The notes under the pieces: model-generated
Told to the model about the DNA's origin: nothing
Seen by the model: only the letters and a program-made list of their open reading frames with translations
Database searches by the model: none
Shown here: piece after piece, positions 9,080 to 16,457 of the stretch
How the letters are laid out: each line of letters opens with the position of its first letter
Numbering within the stretch: position 1 is the first letter of the stretch
NCBI GenBank assembly: GCA_017829005.1
Contig: JAGAJF010000038.1
Coordinates: 1 to 43,364, forward strand
Source of the DNA: Oscillospiraceae bacterium
GTDB taxonomy: Bacteria; Bacillota; Clostridia; Oscillospirales; Ruminococcaceae
Direction: 5' to 3'
Length of the DNA: 43,364 nt
Translations under genes and position numbers: made by a program

Positions 9080-9108
9080 ATTATATCAAATATACATAGA
9101 AATGTCAA
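9080..9108 (-). promoter_or_regulatory. Sigma-A promoter of the PAS-GGDEF-EAL gene
   Basis: On the minus strand, TTGACA (9108-9103) and TATAAT (9085-9080) are separated by 17 bases: a perfect consensus about 50 bases before the start codon. Expression is probably constitutive unless an operator is hidden in the AT-rich flank. Confidence 0.85.
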
Positions 9109-9203
9109 TAGATTTTTGAAAATAATTGGCATTTATGACATTGGTAACTAATTTGTAATTTATAACTTGTTAAAATAACGATTACATTGCAAAGGTTATG
9201 TAC

Positions 9204-9233
9204 GCTTCTCTCCCGTCAAAATGGGTGAGAAGC
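9204..9233 (-). terminator. Hairpin after the sugar transporter operon, possible terminator
   Basis: GCTTCTC pairs with GAGAAGC and the stem extends through TCCC/GGGT with one mismatch. It lies just past the stop of the last permease at 9241. No T-run follows on the minus strand, so termination would be weak or rho-dependent. Confidence 0.4.
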
Positions 9234-9240
9234 ATTTATT

Positions 9241-10071
9241 CTATCCCTTTACTGCGCCTGCTATAACGCCTTCGATGATATACTTCTGACTGAACAGATA
9301 GAATATGATTATGGGAAGTATGGCAAGCACAAGCATTGCCATAAAGCCCCCCCAGTTCACCGAGCCGTATGCGCCCTGCATTGATATCTGTATGGCTACG
9401 GGCAGGGTCTTGTATCTGTTTCCGAGTATCAGATAGGGCAGAAGATAGTCGTTCCATATCCACATTGCGTTGAGTATCGCCACCGTTACCGCTGTGGGCT
9501 TTAAGATGGGGAACACTATGCTGAAAAATGTCCGAAGAGGCGTACAGCCGTCTATTTCCGCTGCTTCCTCAAGCTCCTCGGGAATCGACTTTACAAAGCC
9601 TCCCAGCATAAACACCGACAGTCCCGAGCCGAAGCCGAGATATACAGCGATTATTCCCACGGGATTATTGAGGTGAAGTCCCGATGCAACATAGGTCATT
9701 GTGTACATCACCATCTGGAAGGGCACTATCATCGAAAAAAGGAAAAGCTTGTAAATTATCCTGCTAAGCCTGCTTGTGTCACGCATAATATACCAGGCGG
9801 TCATTGAGCAGAGCAGGACGAGGGCAAACACGCTCAGAACGGTTATGAAAACCGAGCGGACAAATGCTCCGCCTATCCCTGCTGCAGTTATGCCTGTGAT
9901 ATAGTTGTCAAAGCCTGCAAAGGTTTCTTTATTCGGCAGGCGGAAGGGGCTTCCCATAATGCTGAACTTGGTCTTGAAGGAGTTCATAAACACTATGGCA
10001 ATGGGGAAAAGAAACACTGCCGACAGAAGTATCATAAATATAAAGCCCACGGGGTTTGTTTTTTCTTTCAT
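9241..10071 (-). CDS. CUT1 sugar ABC transporter permease (MalG/LacG type)
   Basis: A 276-residue integral membrane permease of a carbohydrate importer, with about six hydrophobic segments starting at residues 8-30. The cytoplasmic EAA loop that docks the ATPase is clear (EELEEAAEIDGC, then a Pro-rich end), and the C-terminus has the family-typical QKYIIEGV..GAVKG ending. Its ATG overlaps the TGA of the upstream permease by four bases, so the two are translationally coupled and probably form a heterodimer. The length is usual for the family. The substrate is not readable; an oligosaccharide is likely given the GH43 gene close by. No ATP-binding subunit is encoded here. Confidence 0.9.
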   Translation of the reverse strand: MKEKTNPVGFIFMILLSAVFLFPIAIVFMNSFKTKFSIMGSPFRLPNKETFAGFDNYITGITAAGIGGAFVRSVFITVLSVFALVLLCSMTAWYIMRDTSRLSRIIYKLFLFSMIVPFQMVMYTMTYVASGLHLNNPVGIIAVYLGFGSGLSVFMLGGFVKSIPEELEEAAEIDGCTPLRTFFSIVFPILKPTAVTVAILNAMWIWNDYLLPYLILGNRYKTLPVAIQISMQGAYGSVNWGGFMAMLVLAILPIIIFYLFSQKYIIEGVIAGAVKG

Positions 10072-10913
10072 CGTTCTTTAGCCGCCTTTCCTTCGGTGAG
10101 CCTCAGCTGGATAAAGGCTATTGCTGCCGCTATGATAAAGAATATGACTGCCTTTGCCTGTCCTGCCCCCTGCCAGCCGGGTCTGCCGTAGAAGGTGTTA
10201 TAGATATCAAGGGCAAGCATTGCAGTCTCCTTTCCCGGAGCGCCTGCGGTAAGGGCAAGGTTCTGGTCAAAGAGCTTGAAGGAGTTTGTGAGGGTCAGGA
10301 AGGTGCATATGGTCACCGAGGGCATTACCATAGGTATGGTTATGCGCCATATTATCTGCCACCTTGATGCGCCGTCTATCTCCGCCGCTTCGGTTATATC
10401 TCTCGGGATATTTTGCAGTCCTGCGATATATATCACCATCATATAGCCGATAAGCTGCCAGTTTGTGAGGATAACTAGTCCCCAAAAGCCGTATGCTGCC
10501 TTGTAGGTGATGTCTGTGCCGAAGAAGCCTAATACACCGTTTATTATAAGGTTCCAGATATATCCAAGGACTATGCCGCCTATGAGATTAGGCATAAAAA
10601 ATATGGTTCGGAACACGTTGGTTCCCCGAAGTCCTTTGGTGAGGGCAAGAGCCAGGAGAAAGGCAAAAATATTTACCGTTATGACCGATACCACGGTGAA
10701 TTTCACCGTGAACCACAATGCGTTCGTGAAGCTGCTGTCCGAAAATATCCGCCTGTAATTTTCAAGTCCCGTCCAGCTTGCATTCGCCACGGTGGTGAAT
10801 TTGCAGAATGAGAGGTATATTCCCATTGCAAAGGGTATGAGAAAGGATATGATGAATGCCAAAAGGGTGGGGAGTACGAACAGGGGGAAATAGGGGTGTA
10901 GATTTCTTTTCAT
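10068..10913 (-). CDS. CUT1 sugar ABC transporter permease (MalF/UgpA type)
   Basis: A 281-residue partner permease with about six membrane segments; the first (about 10-35) follows a short basic N-terminus. The EAA loop reads ITEAAEIDGASRW, then a Pro-containing helix (RITIPMVMPS). The ATG at 10913 is chosen because it gives the family-typical start MKRNLHPYFP and lies two bases after the stop of the binding-protein gene; an in-frame ATG at 10943 would add ten residues and overlap that gene. Neither has a strong Shine-Dalgarno, consistent with coupling. It ends in an ATGA overlap with the second permease. Confidence 0.88.
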   Translation of the reverse strand: MKRNLHPYFPLFVLPTLLAFIISFLIPFAMGIYLSFCKFTTVANASWTGLENYRRIFSDSSFTNALWFTVKFTVVSVITVNIFAFLLALALTKGLRGTNVFRTIFFMPNLIGGIVLGYIWNLIINGVLGFFGTDITYKAAYGFWGLVILTNWQLIGYMMVIYIAGLQNIPRDITEAAEIDGASRWQIIWRITIPMVMPSVTICTFLTLTNSFKLFDQNLALTAGAPGKETAMLALDIYNTFYGRPGWQGAGQAKAVIFFIIAAAIAFIQLRLTEGKAAKER

Positions 10914-10915
10914 AG

Positions 10916-12301
10916 TTACAGCATGGAGCTTTCGGTCTCCCATGAGCTTCTTACCGTTTCGGTGACGTAGTTCCAGTCACGGCTGCCCTGGGCGTACTGT
11001 AAGAGTGCGGCGCCGAAATCGTTCTTGAAGTTCTGGCTGGGGAATACGGTAAAGCTCCAGGGGATAGTTTCTGCGTTTTCCTTATCCATCCAGCGGAGCA
11101 CTTCTCTGCTCAGGGGGTCGGTGGGCTTTTCTGTGTCTGTGAAGGTGTCAAAGGGGGCAATGAAGCCAAGCTTATTTACCACCATATCCTTGCCTGTTTC
11201 GGAGGAATAGAGCCAGAAAAGGAAGTCCTTTGCCGCCTGCTGCTCCTCGGGCTTTGCGGCGCTGTTTATACAGAGGAAGTTTTCAGTTCCTATGCAAAGT
11301 CCCTGATTTTCCTCGCCCTCAAGTCCCATATATATAGGCATCATTCGGATATTTTCCTCGGAAATCGTATTGCCCGGAACGGAGCTTATCTGTGACCATG
11401 CCCAGCTTCCATTCTGGACCATTGCGCACTCGCCAAGGGCAAATTCTGCCATTGACTCATCTGTTATTTTAGAGCCCAGCATTTTTCTGTCAAGGGTGGA
11501 GTTATTGAGATAAAGGTCGAAGATATTGCGGTAGTTTTCGCCGTAGGCAAAGTTAAGAGTTTTAACACCCTCCCCTGTCAGGTCGATTTGATTATCCGCA
11601 AATTCACGGTGTATGGGGATATTTGCAAGGTGAGTAGTCCAGCGCCAGTCGTCTCCCGATTTGAGCGATGTGGCGGCAAACACACCCTTTATGCCCAGCT
11701 CCTTTGCATTTGCCTGCATATCTTCAACAAGGGCTTTAAGCTCCTCATAGGAGTTTACCTCGTCCATTGATACGAAGTCAGTTTTACGGTTTTCGAGGGC
11801 GAAATAACGCTGCATTATCTCGTCGTTGTAGATAATTCCATAGCCCTCGACGGCATAGGGAATACCGTATGCCATACCGTTTGCGGAGACTGCCGACGTT
11901 TTGTCGATAAGGTGGTTATAGATATCGCTGTCTGTAAGATCAAGGCAATAGTCACGCCAGTTTGCATAGCCTCGGGGTCCGTTTATCTGGAAGATCACGG
12001 GTGCCTCGGGAGTGGACATTTTTGCGCTGAGAGTCTGCTCGTAGGTATTGTTTGCGGCGGTCTCAACGATGAGGGTATTGCCCGTTTCGTCCTTATACGC
12101 CTGTGCAATTTCCTCATAGACGGGTGCGGCTTCGGGCTTGAAGTTTAAAAATCTGACGGTGACATTTTTTTCCGCTGTCTGTCCGTTCTGTCCCTCCGAA
12201 ACGGCATTTTGCTCGCTGTTGTTCTTTTTTCCGCAGGCGGTGAGGGTGGTCATTATGCTCATTGCCGCTATGCAGGATATTATTTTTGTGTAGCTTTTCA
12301 T
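10916..12301 (-). CDS. Extracellular sugar-binding lipoprotein (SBP_bac_1 type)
   Basis: A 461-residue solute-binding lipoprotein and first gene of the importer operon. The signal peptide ends in lipobox LTA-Cys23 and is followed by a short polar linker. The mature domain starts with a VRFLNFKPEAAPVYEEIAQAYK motif region typical of CUT1 binding proteins and has the family pattern of a Gly/Trp-rich second half (QNGSWAW, about 300). AAGGAAG precedes the ATG. It should capture an oligosaccharide and deliver it to the two permeases downstream. Ligand specificity cannot be assigned. No regulator is attached, but an inverted repeat lies 20 bases upstream. Confidence 0.9.
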   Translation of the reverse strand: MKSYTKIISCIAAMSIMTTLTACGKKNNSEQNAVSEGQNGQTAEKNVTVRFLNFKPEAAPVYEEIAQAYKDETGNTLIVETAANNTYEQTLSAKMSTPEAPVIFQINGPRGYANWRDYCLDLTDSDIYNHLIDKTSAVSANGMAYGIPYAVEGYGIIYNDEIMQRYFALENRKTDFVSMDEVNSYEELKALVEDMQANAKELGIKGVFAATSLKSGDDWRWTTHLANIPIHREFADNQIDLTGEGVKTLNFAYGENYRNIFDLYLNNSTLDRKMLGSKITDESMAEFALGECAMVQNGSWAWSQISSVPGNTISEENIRMMPIYMGLEGEENQGLCIGTENFLCINSAAKPEEQQAAKDFLFWLYSSETGKDMVVNKLGFIAPFDTFTDTEKPTDPLSREVLRWMDKENAETIPWSFTVFPSQNFKNDFGAALLQYAQGSRDWNYVTETVRSSWETESSML

Positions 12302-12320
12302 CAGCTTTTCTTCCTTTCAG

Positions 12321-12341
12321 AAATTGCTTTATTCGCAATTT
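12321..12341. repeat. Inverted repeat upstream of the sugar-binding protein gene
   Basis: AAATTGC-N7-GCAATTT is a perfect 7-bp inverted repeat in the leader of the binding-protein gene. It could be an operator half-site pair or an RNA hairpin. No clear -35/-10 pair was found next to it on the minus strand. Confidence 0.4.
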
Positions 12342-12465
12342 GTTTTTGGAAATAGTATTTATTTTTCTTTTCATGTTATTCAGGAATTTGGCTTTTGATA
12401 TGGATTGTAAATTTCGGTAAATTTATTAGAAATTGGATAGATAGATTAAAATCGGGAACATCTTG

Positions 12466-12494
12466 TTGACTTTTTATATAAGGAATATTATAAT
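12466..12494 (+). promoter_or_regulatory. Sigma-A promoter of the two-TM protein gene
   Basis: TTGACT (12466-12471) and TATAAT (12489-12494) with a 17-base spacer, 33 bases before the ATG at 12527. Only one base departs from consensus. Confidence 0.85.
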
Positions 12495-12526
12495 TTATAT
12501 ATAGTAAATCGGAAGGGGGCGGGGAA

Positions 12527-13552
12527 ATGGCTTTTGCTTCAATGATGTTCGTCTTTGTTGTGATAATATGTCTGGTGCTGGGGGCGGTTTTGGCGGCGGG
12601 CGTTATTCTTCTTGTTTCGGGAATTATTAGGGTTCGTGAGCCTAAGTACATAGGGAAGGCACTGCCTGCCGTTTTCATTGTCGCAGGGTCGGCGCTTATT
12701 GCTGTTCCCGTGGGTATTGTTATCTTCCTGGCTGTAAGCGGATTGATATCCTCGGCGGAGATCAGAGAACGGCGGTCGGGATATGAAAATGTGACAGAGC
12801 TGTGGCAGAATGAACGGGTCTCGGAAAATTCGGCTGCCGTCAGCGCAATGAATGAGCTTTTATCCGCTGCGGATGAGGGCGACAGGGAACGCTTCGGCAA
12901 GCTGTTTATTGTCGGTTTCCAAAATTCCGAAGGCTTTGAATCTGCCATAAACGATTTTTTTGAGGCTTATCCTGTGGGATTATCCGAATGCAAACGTGAA
13001 AGCAGCGGAGTGACAAAAGACAGTTCGGGTGATGTGCGCAGGGGCAGCGTGTCATATACCTGTATGATGAACGATGAATGGTACAGGATAATGCTTAGAT
13101 TTTGCTGTTATAATGAGAATTCTCCCGATGAGGTGGGAGTGGAATTTTTCTGCATTGAAAATCTTGAGGGTGCTGCATCGGATACTTATTACGGGTACAA
13201 ACACCTTGTATGCAATATAAAAAACGACAGCGAAGTGTCTGCACGGCTTATCGACGGAATGCCATTTTTATTTGAACCTATTCCTGAACGGCAGATTACC
13301 GCTGCGGAAATGATAAAGCTTCTGCAGAAATATGATAACCTGTATGACCTTTCGGGAGAGATTGGAAAGCCTAATGTTACAAAAAAGTACAGCAGCAGTG
13401 CAGATTATTGCCATTACTATGAGCTGGTTCCAAAGGACGGCATTCCGCTGTATGCTCAGATCTGCACAAACTCTGAGCAGGGTGAATTCCAATATGCTTA
13501 TATCTGTTCGGATACGGAAAGCTTTTATAGGGTAGAGCTTGATGACGAATAA
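12527..13552 (+). CDS. Membrane protein of unknown function, two N-terminal TM segments
   Basis: A 341-residue protein. Two hydrophobic segments (about 5-33 and 46-70) are followed by about 265 polar residues with no recognised domain. The soluble part is acidic, contains several Cys residues, and has a Tyr-rich end (YAQICTNSEQ, YAYICSDTES). GGGG lies three bases before the ATG, and a near-consensus promoter precedes it. It stands alone between a divergent importer operon and the leader of the GH43 gene. The tail topology is uncertain: with two TM segments both ends should be on the same side. The frame, promoter and Shine-Dalgarno make it a real gene; I do not recognise the family. Confidence 0.75.
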   Translation: MAFASMMFVFVVIICLVLGAVLAAGVILLVSGIIRVREPKYIGKALPAVFIVAGSALIAVPVGIVIFLAVSGLISSAEIRERRSGYENVTELWQNERVSENSAAVSAMNELLSAADEGDRERFGKLFIVGFQNSEGFESAINDFFEAYPVGLSECKRESSGVTKDSSGDVRRGSVSYTCMMNDEWYRIMLRFCCYNENSPDEVGVEFFCIENLEGAASDTYYGYKHLVCNIKNDSEVSARLIDGMPFLFEPIPERQITAAEMIKLLQKYDNLYDLSGEIGKPNVTKKYSSSADYCHYYELVPKDGIPLYAQICTNSEQGEFQYAYICSDTESFYRVELDDE

Positions 13553-13833
13553 TCCTATGCCGAAGGTCAGCGGGGAATAAATAGACGATAAGAAAATATA
13601 TTTCATCGGACTGTGGCAGATAGCAAGACTGTTTTTTTAGCTGTTCATTCCGTTAATACAAAGGATCATTAGCCCGAGCAGCCTGATGTGTAGGCGATTG
13701 GGCAATGTAGATTTACGGAAATGGAACAGGTCATCGGAAGGGGGATCTGCTCACTAATTTTATTATGGTTAAAATAATATTTTTATAAAGCTTAAAATGC
13801 ACAAAAGGTCAGTAAATACGACTGCACAGGATA

Positions 13834-13862
13834 TTGCAAACAATGAAATAATGTGCTATAAT
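13834..13862 (+). promoter_or_regulatory. Promoter of the GH43 transcript
   Basis: TTGCAA (13834-13839) and TATAAT (13857-13862) with a 17-base spacer. Transcription from here would leave an untranslated leader of roughly 135 bases before the GH43 ATG at 14007. Confidence 0.75.
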
Positions 13863-13893
13863 TGATAAAAAAAGAGGATCTATGGTTATGCAC

Positions 13894-13985
13894 ATGATCA
13901 AAGGATCATCAAAATTTATTGCGGTCAGATCCGAAAAATTTATTGACCGAAGGACTGCTCGGAAAAACGGGCGGTCTTTTCGGAT
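13894..13985 (+). promoter_or_regulatory. Structured 5' leader with competing hairpins, possible attenuator
   Basis: Three local stems follow one another: ATGATC/GATCAT (13894-13909), CGGTCA/TGACCG (13922-13949), and GACTGCTCG/CGGGCGGTC (13953-13976, two G-U pairs) followed directly by TTTT. A fourth, mutually exclusive pairing joins ATCCGAAAA (13929-13937) perfectly to TTTTCGGAT (13977-13985) and would consume the T-run. The ribosome binding site of the GH43 gene starts within a few bases of the last stem. It matches no riboswitch class that I recognise. Confidence 0.5.
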
Positions 13986-14006
13986 ATGAAAGGACGGTAA
14001 TTTACT

Positions 14007-15347
14007 ATGAATCCATATCTCCCACGCTATGAATATATCCCCGACGGTGAACCCAGAGTTTTCGGTGACAGGATATATGTTTACGGCTCCCACGACAAGG
14101 CAGGCTCGGACAGCTTCTGCGATTTTGTTTTAAAATGCTGGAGCGCTCCCCTGTCCGACCTCACTAAATGGGTATGTCACGGCGATATTTTCCACACGAG
14201 AGCTGACAGAGATCACCCCTCGGACATTGACTGGAACGGTGATAATACTCAGCTTTTTGCTCCCGATGTTGTAAAGGGTACCGATGGGAAATATTATCTT
14301 TACGCTTATATCGTGAATGCAAGGGGCTGTGTTGCTGTCAGCGACAGACCCGAGGGTCCCTTTAAGCTTGTTTCAAAGTACAAGTACACAATTCCCGATG
14401 AGGTATGCTGCAACGGTTGGTTCATTGACCCCGGCGTGCTGGTGGACGATGACGGCAGGACTTATATTTACTGCGGCTTTGAACGCTCCTTCCTTGCGGA
14501 AGTTAACAGCGATAATATGTATGAGATAATCGACGGCAGCTGCATAGAGCATTTTATCCCCTGCTCCGAAACCGAAGAGGGAGGCTTTACCGAAAAGGAG
14601 TCCTTATTTTTTGAAGCCTGCTCTCCGAGGAAAATAAACGGCATTTATTATATGATTTATTCCCCGAAACGGGGCAGCCGCCTTGCTTATGCCACTTCGG
14701 ACAGTCCCACGGGTCCTTTTACCTATCGGGGATATATCGTTGATAACGGGGTGGATTACCCGGGAGGAAACAATCACGGCTCGGTTGTGTGCCTCAACGG
14801 GCAATGGTATGTTTTCTATCACCGTATGACAAACGGCACAATTATGTCAAGACGAGGCTGTGTTGAAAAAATTGAGATACTCCCCGACGGCACCATTCCT
14901 CCTGTGGAAATGACCTCTCTGGGCTTTGAGGACAGCCTTGACCCCTATGAAATAACTCCTGCGGACATTGCCTGCGTTCTTAAAGGCAGCGCTTTCATTA
15001 CCGAGAGAAATGTGTTCGACAGGGCGGTGGTAAACATTAAAGACGGGGACGTTATCGGGTACAAATACTTCGATTTCGGTGAGGACAACTCAAGCAAAAC
15101 AATGGAATTTGCCGCAAAGGTAAAGGGTATGGGCTGCGACTGCCATATGCACATTTTTGCGGACGATGAGGAGATAGGCGTATGCGATATCGGTCAGGAC
15201 AGCGGAATTGTCAAGGCTGTTGTAAAGGCTGTTACGGGCAGACGGGCTGTCTATTTTAAAATATCCACCGACTACAGCGGCTGGACGAGTGATTATTTCA
15301 AGGGCAGAAGCCTGTTTGAGTTATCCGAATTTGTATTTATGAAATGA
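14007..15347 (+). CDS. Glycoside hydrolase family 43 protein, cytoplasmic
   Basis: A 446-residue glycosidase, probably a beta-xylosidase or alpha-L-arabinofuranosidase acting on imported oligosaccharides. No signal peptide is present. A five-bladed propeller covers about 1-300 and shows the three GH43 carboxylates: Asp13 (PDGEPRV, general base), Asp141 (FIDPGVL, pKa modulator) and Glu203 (FEACSPRK, general acid), plus His257 (NNHGSV) at the usual metal site. The last 130 residues look like a beta-sandwich of the CBM6 kind (FAAKVKG..., YFKIS). AGGACGG precedes the ATG. It follows a promoter with a structured leader and precedes a truncated AraC gene. Substrate choice within GH43 is not determinable here. 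The CUT1 importer nearby is a plausible supplier of substrate. Confidence 0.9.
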   Translation: MNPYLPRYEYIPDGEPRVFGDRIYVYGSHDKAGSDSFCDFVLKCWSAPLSDLTKWVCHGDIFHTRADRDHPSDIDWNGDNTQLFAPDVVKGTDGKYYLYAYIVNARGCVAVSDRPEGPFKLVSKYKYTIPDEVCCNGWFIDPGVLVDDDGRTYIYCGFERSFLAEVNSDNMYEIIDGSCIEHFIPCSETEEGGFTEKESLFFEACSPRKINGIYYMIYSPKRGSRLAYATSDSPTGPFTYRGYIVDNGVDYPGGNNHGSVVCLNGQWYVFYHRMTNGTIMSRRGCVEKIEILPDGTIPPVEMTSLGFEDSLDPYEITPADIACVLKGSAFITERNVFDRAVVNIKDGDVIGYKYFDFGEDNSSKTMEFAAKVKGMGCDCHMHIFADDEEIGVCDIGQDSGIVKAVVKAVTGRRAVYFKISTDYSGWTSDYFKGRSLFELSEFVFMK

Positions 15348-15398
15348 TCGTACACGGGGATAAATTATTACACAGAAAAATTTTTCGGAGTGATTTGA

Positions 15399-15530
15399 AT
15401 GAAGCTTGGCACCATCGGTTACAACTACAGCCATAATTCGGATTTTGTTATGGACAGACCAAACGGTCCCGGCTGCTGGCTTATGCTCATTGATATAAAA
15501 TCTTTAACGGTACCGAGCGACAAGCTTTGA
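15399..15530 (+). pseudogene. Truncated AraC-family regulator, N-terminal 43 codons only
   Basis: The frame starts with ATG after CGGAG and encodes MKLGTIGYNYSH and later MDRPNGPGCW, the usual N-terminus of a large clostridial AraC group with a sugar-sensing cupin domain (normally about 270-300 residues). After about 35 matching residues the reading continues into unrelated codons and stops at 15528-15530. No AraC helix-turn-helix follows: 27 bases later begins the 3' end of the opposite-strand DUF3021-like gene. It was probably the regulator of the GH43 operon, cut by a deletion or by arrival of the LytTR cassette. The family match is from memory of the motif. Confidence 0.7.
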
Positions 15531-15557
15531 GCATTTTTCATCTATCCAATAAAATTT

Positions 15558-16013
15558 TTATTCAGATACCGATTCTTCCGAAATTTTACTCTGAAAGCTT
15601 TTTAGATCCGTGTTTATCTGCCTTGCCGTATTAAGGTCAAGGAGCCATGCTATTACATATACAAGTACATAGATAATAAACACGGAAAGGGCAAAGCTTG
15701 CAGTCAGTGCAAAATTTTCGGGTTCAAGACTTTTTGCTCCCAATCCAAGAAAAATTAGAATAATTTCAATGGAAATAAGCTGCAAAAGTTCTCTGAAAAT
15801 ATGCTGCTTAATTGTCAGTTCTTTTTTTGAGTACATACAAAGCATAGGCACAAGTGAAATAGCTGCATAGATAAGCGGAGCAAGAAATGCTTCATAACCG
15901 AATTTATCATCGGGACGGAATATCTCGCCCAGAATAAATATTGCTAAATTTATCAGTGATGAAATTACAAAAAACTGCGATATAACCGATTTAAGATGTT
16001 CCTTGAAGCTCAT
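15558..16013 (-). CDS. DUF3021-like membrane protein, LytTR partner
   Basis: A 151-residue protein with four predicted membrane segments (about 15-32, 42-60, 76-95 and 103-124) and a short cytoplasmic tail. Size, topology and location next to a LytTR regulator match DUF3021, whose members act, as in the HdrM/BrsM type of LytTR regulatory system, as membrane inhibitors of the regulator. Its ATG overlaps the TGA of the LytTR gene by four bases, so the proteins are made together. AAAGGAG precedes the start. Holding the regulator at the membrane is inferred from family context. It is the last gene of a three-gene operon. Confidence 0.75.
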   Translation of the reverse strand: MSFKEHLKSVISQFFVISSLINLAIFILGEIFRPDDKFGYEAFLAPLIYAAISLVPMLCMYSKKELTIKQHIFRELLQLISIEIILIFLGLGAKSLEPENFALTASFALSVFIIYVLVYVIAWLLDLNTARQINTDLKSFQSKISEESVSE

Positions 16014-16456
16014 ATTTCTTCTCCTTTCAAGGTTTTTTTCAGGTCGGCAACATATTTACGGGAGATTATCATCTCCTCGCCGTTTGAAAGCACTGCGCTG
16101 AAACGTCCTCCCAGCGCAGGCTTTACGGAACTTATCTTCATCAGATTTACAAGTGATGCTTTTGATATTCGGAGAAAATGCTTCGGTTTGAGAATATCCT
16201 CCAGCTCATATATCCGCTGCTTTGACTCATATACCTTTGAACCCGTGTAGATAAATGTCCTGTTGTCCACTGACTCTATGTATAGTATTTCCGAAACGGC
16301 AATTGCGTACTGTCTGCCCTCAAGAATACCGCTAAGCTGTCCCTGTCTTGATCTTACAAAGTCCGCAATTTCACGGACGCAGTCTGTTTCCTCGTGGCAG
16401 CGTATATCCACAAGCTCGTTTTCCGATTCGGGGATTTTGCTTATTTTAACGTCCAT
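16010..16456 (-). CDS. LytTR-domain DNA-binding regulator
   Basis: A 148-residue cytoplasmic regulator without a receiver domain. The first 45 residues are a short N-terminal region; the rest is a LytTR domain (IAVSEILYIESVDNRTFIY region, then FLRISKASLVNL and ISRKYVADLK), which binds direct repeats. The ATG at 16456 lies one base after the stop of the hydrolase gene and gives MDVKISKI, a usual start for LytTR-only proteins. A GTG at 16495 with AGGAAAGG directly before it is possible but would overlap the hydrolase gene. Tandem TGTGAAATGCA repeats upstream of the operon promoter are the probable site, giving autoregulation. Confidence 0.85.
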   Translation of the reverse strand: MDVKISKIPESENELVDIRCHEETDCVREIADFVRSRQGQLSGILEGRQYAIAVSEILYIESVDNRTFIYTGSKVYESKQRIYELEDILKPKHFLRISKASLVNLMKISSVKPALGGRFSAVLSNGEEMIISRKYVADLKKTLKGEEI

Positions 16457-16457
16457 A

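Larger units (their letters stand above)
13553..14006 (+). other. 454-base gap: unexplained first half, then GH43 promoter and structured leader
   Basis: From 13553 to about 13830 I see no convincing gene, RNA or repeat; frames are short and interrupted, and it may be decayed sequence. From 13834 onward it holds a promoter and a structured leader for the GH43 gene (listed separately). A 35-codon open frame (13882-13989) lies in the leader with a GAGG before its ATG, but its sequence is shaped by the inverted repeats and is not annotated as a gene. Confidence 0.6.

Noticed and set aside
12302-12526. Minus-strand promoter for the sugar importer operon
   Set aside because: Several A/T-rich -10-like boxes exist, but none has a -35 at proper spacing, so none was called.
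13882-13989. 35-codon open frame in the GH43 leader
   Set aside because: It has a GAGG before its ATG, but its sequence is dominated by inverted repeats and resembles no peptide; kept as part of the leader.
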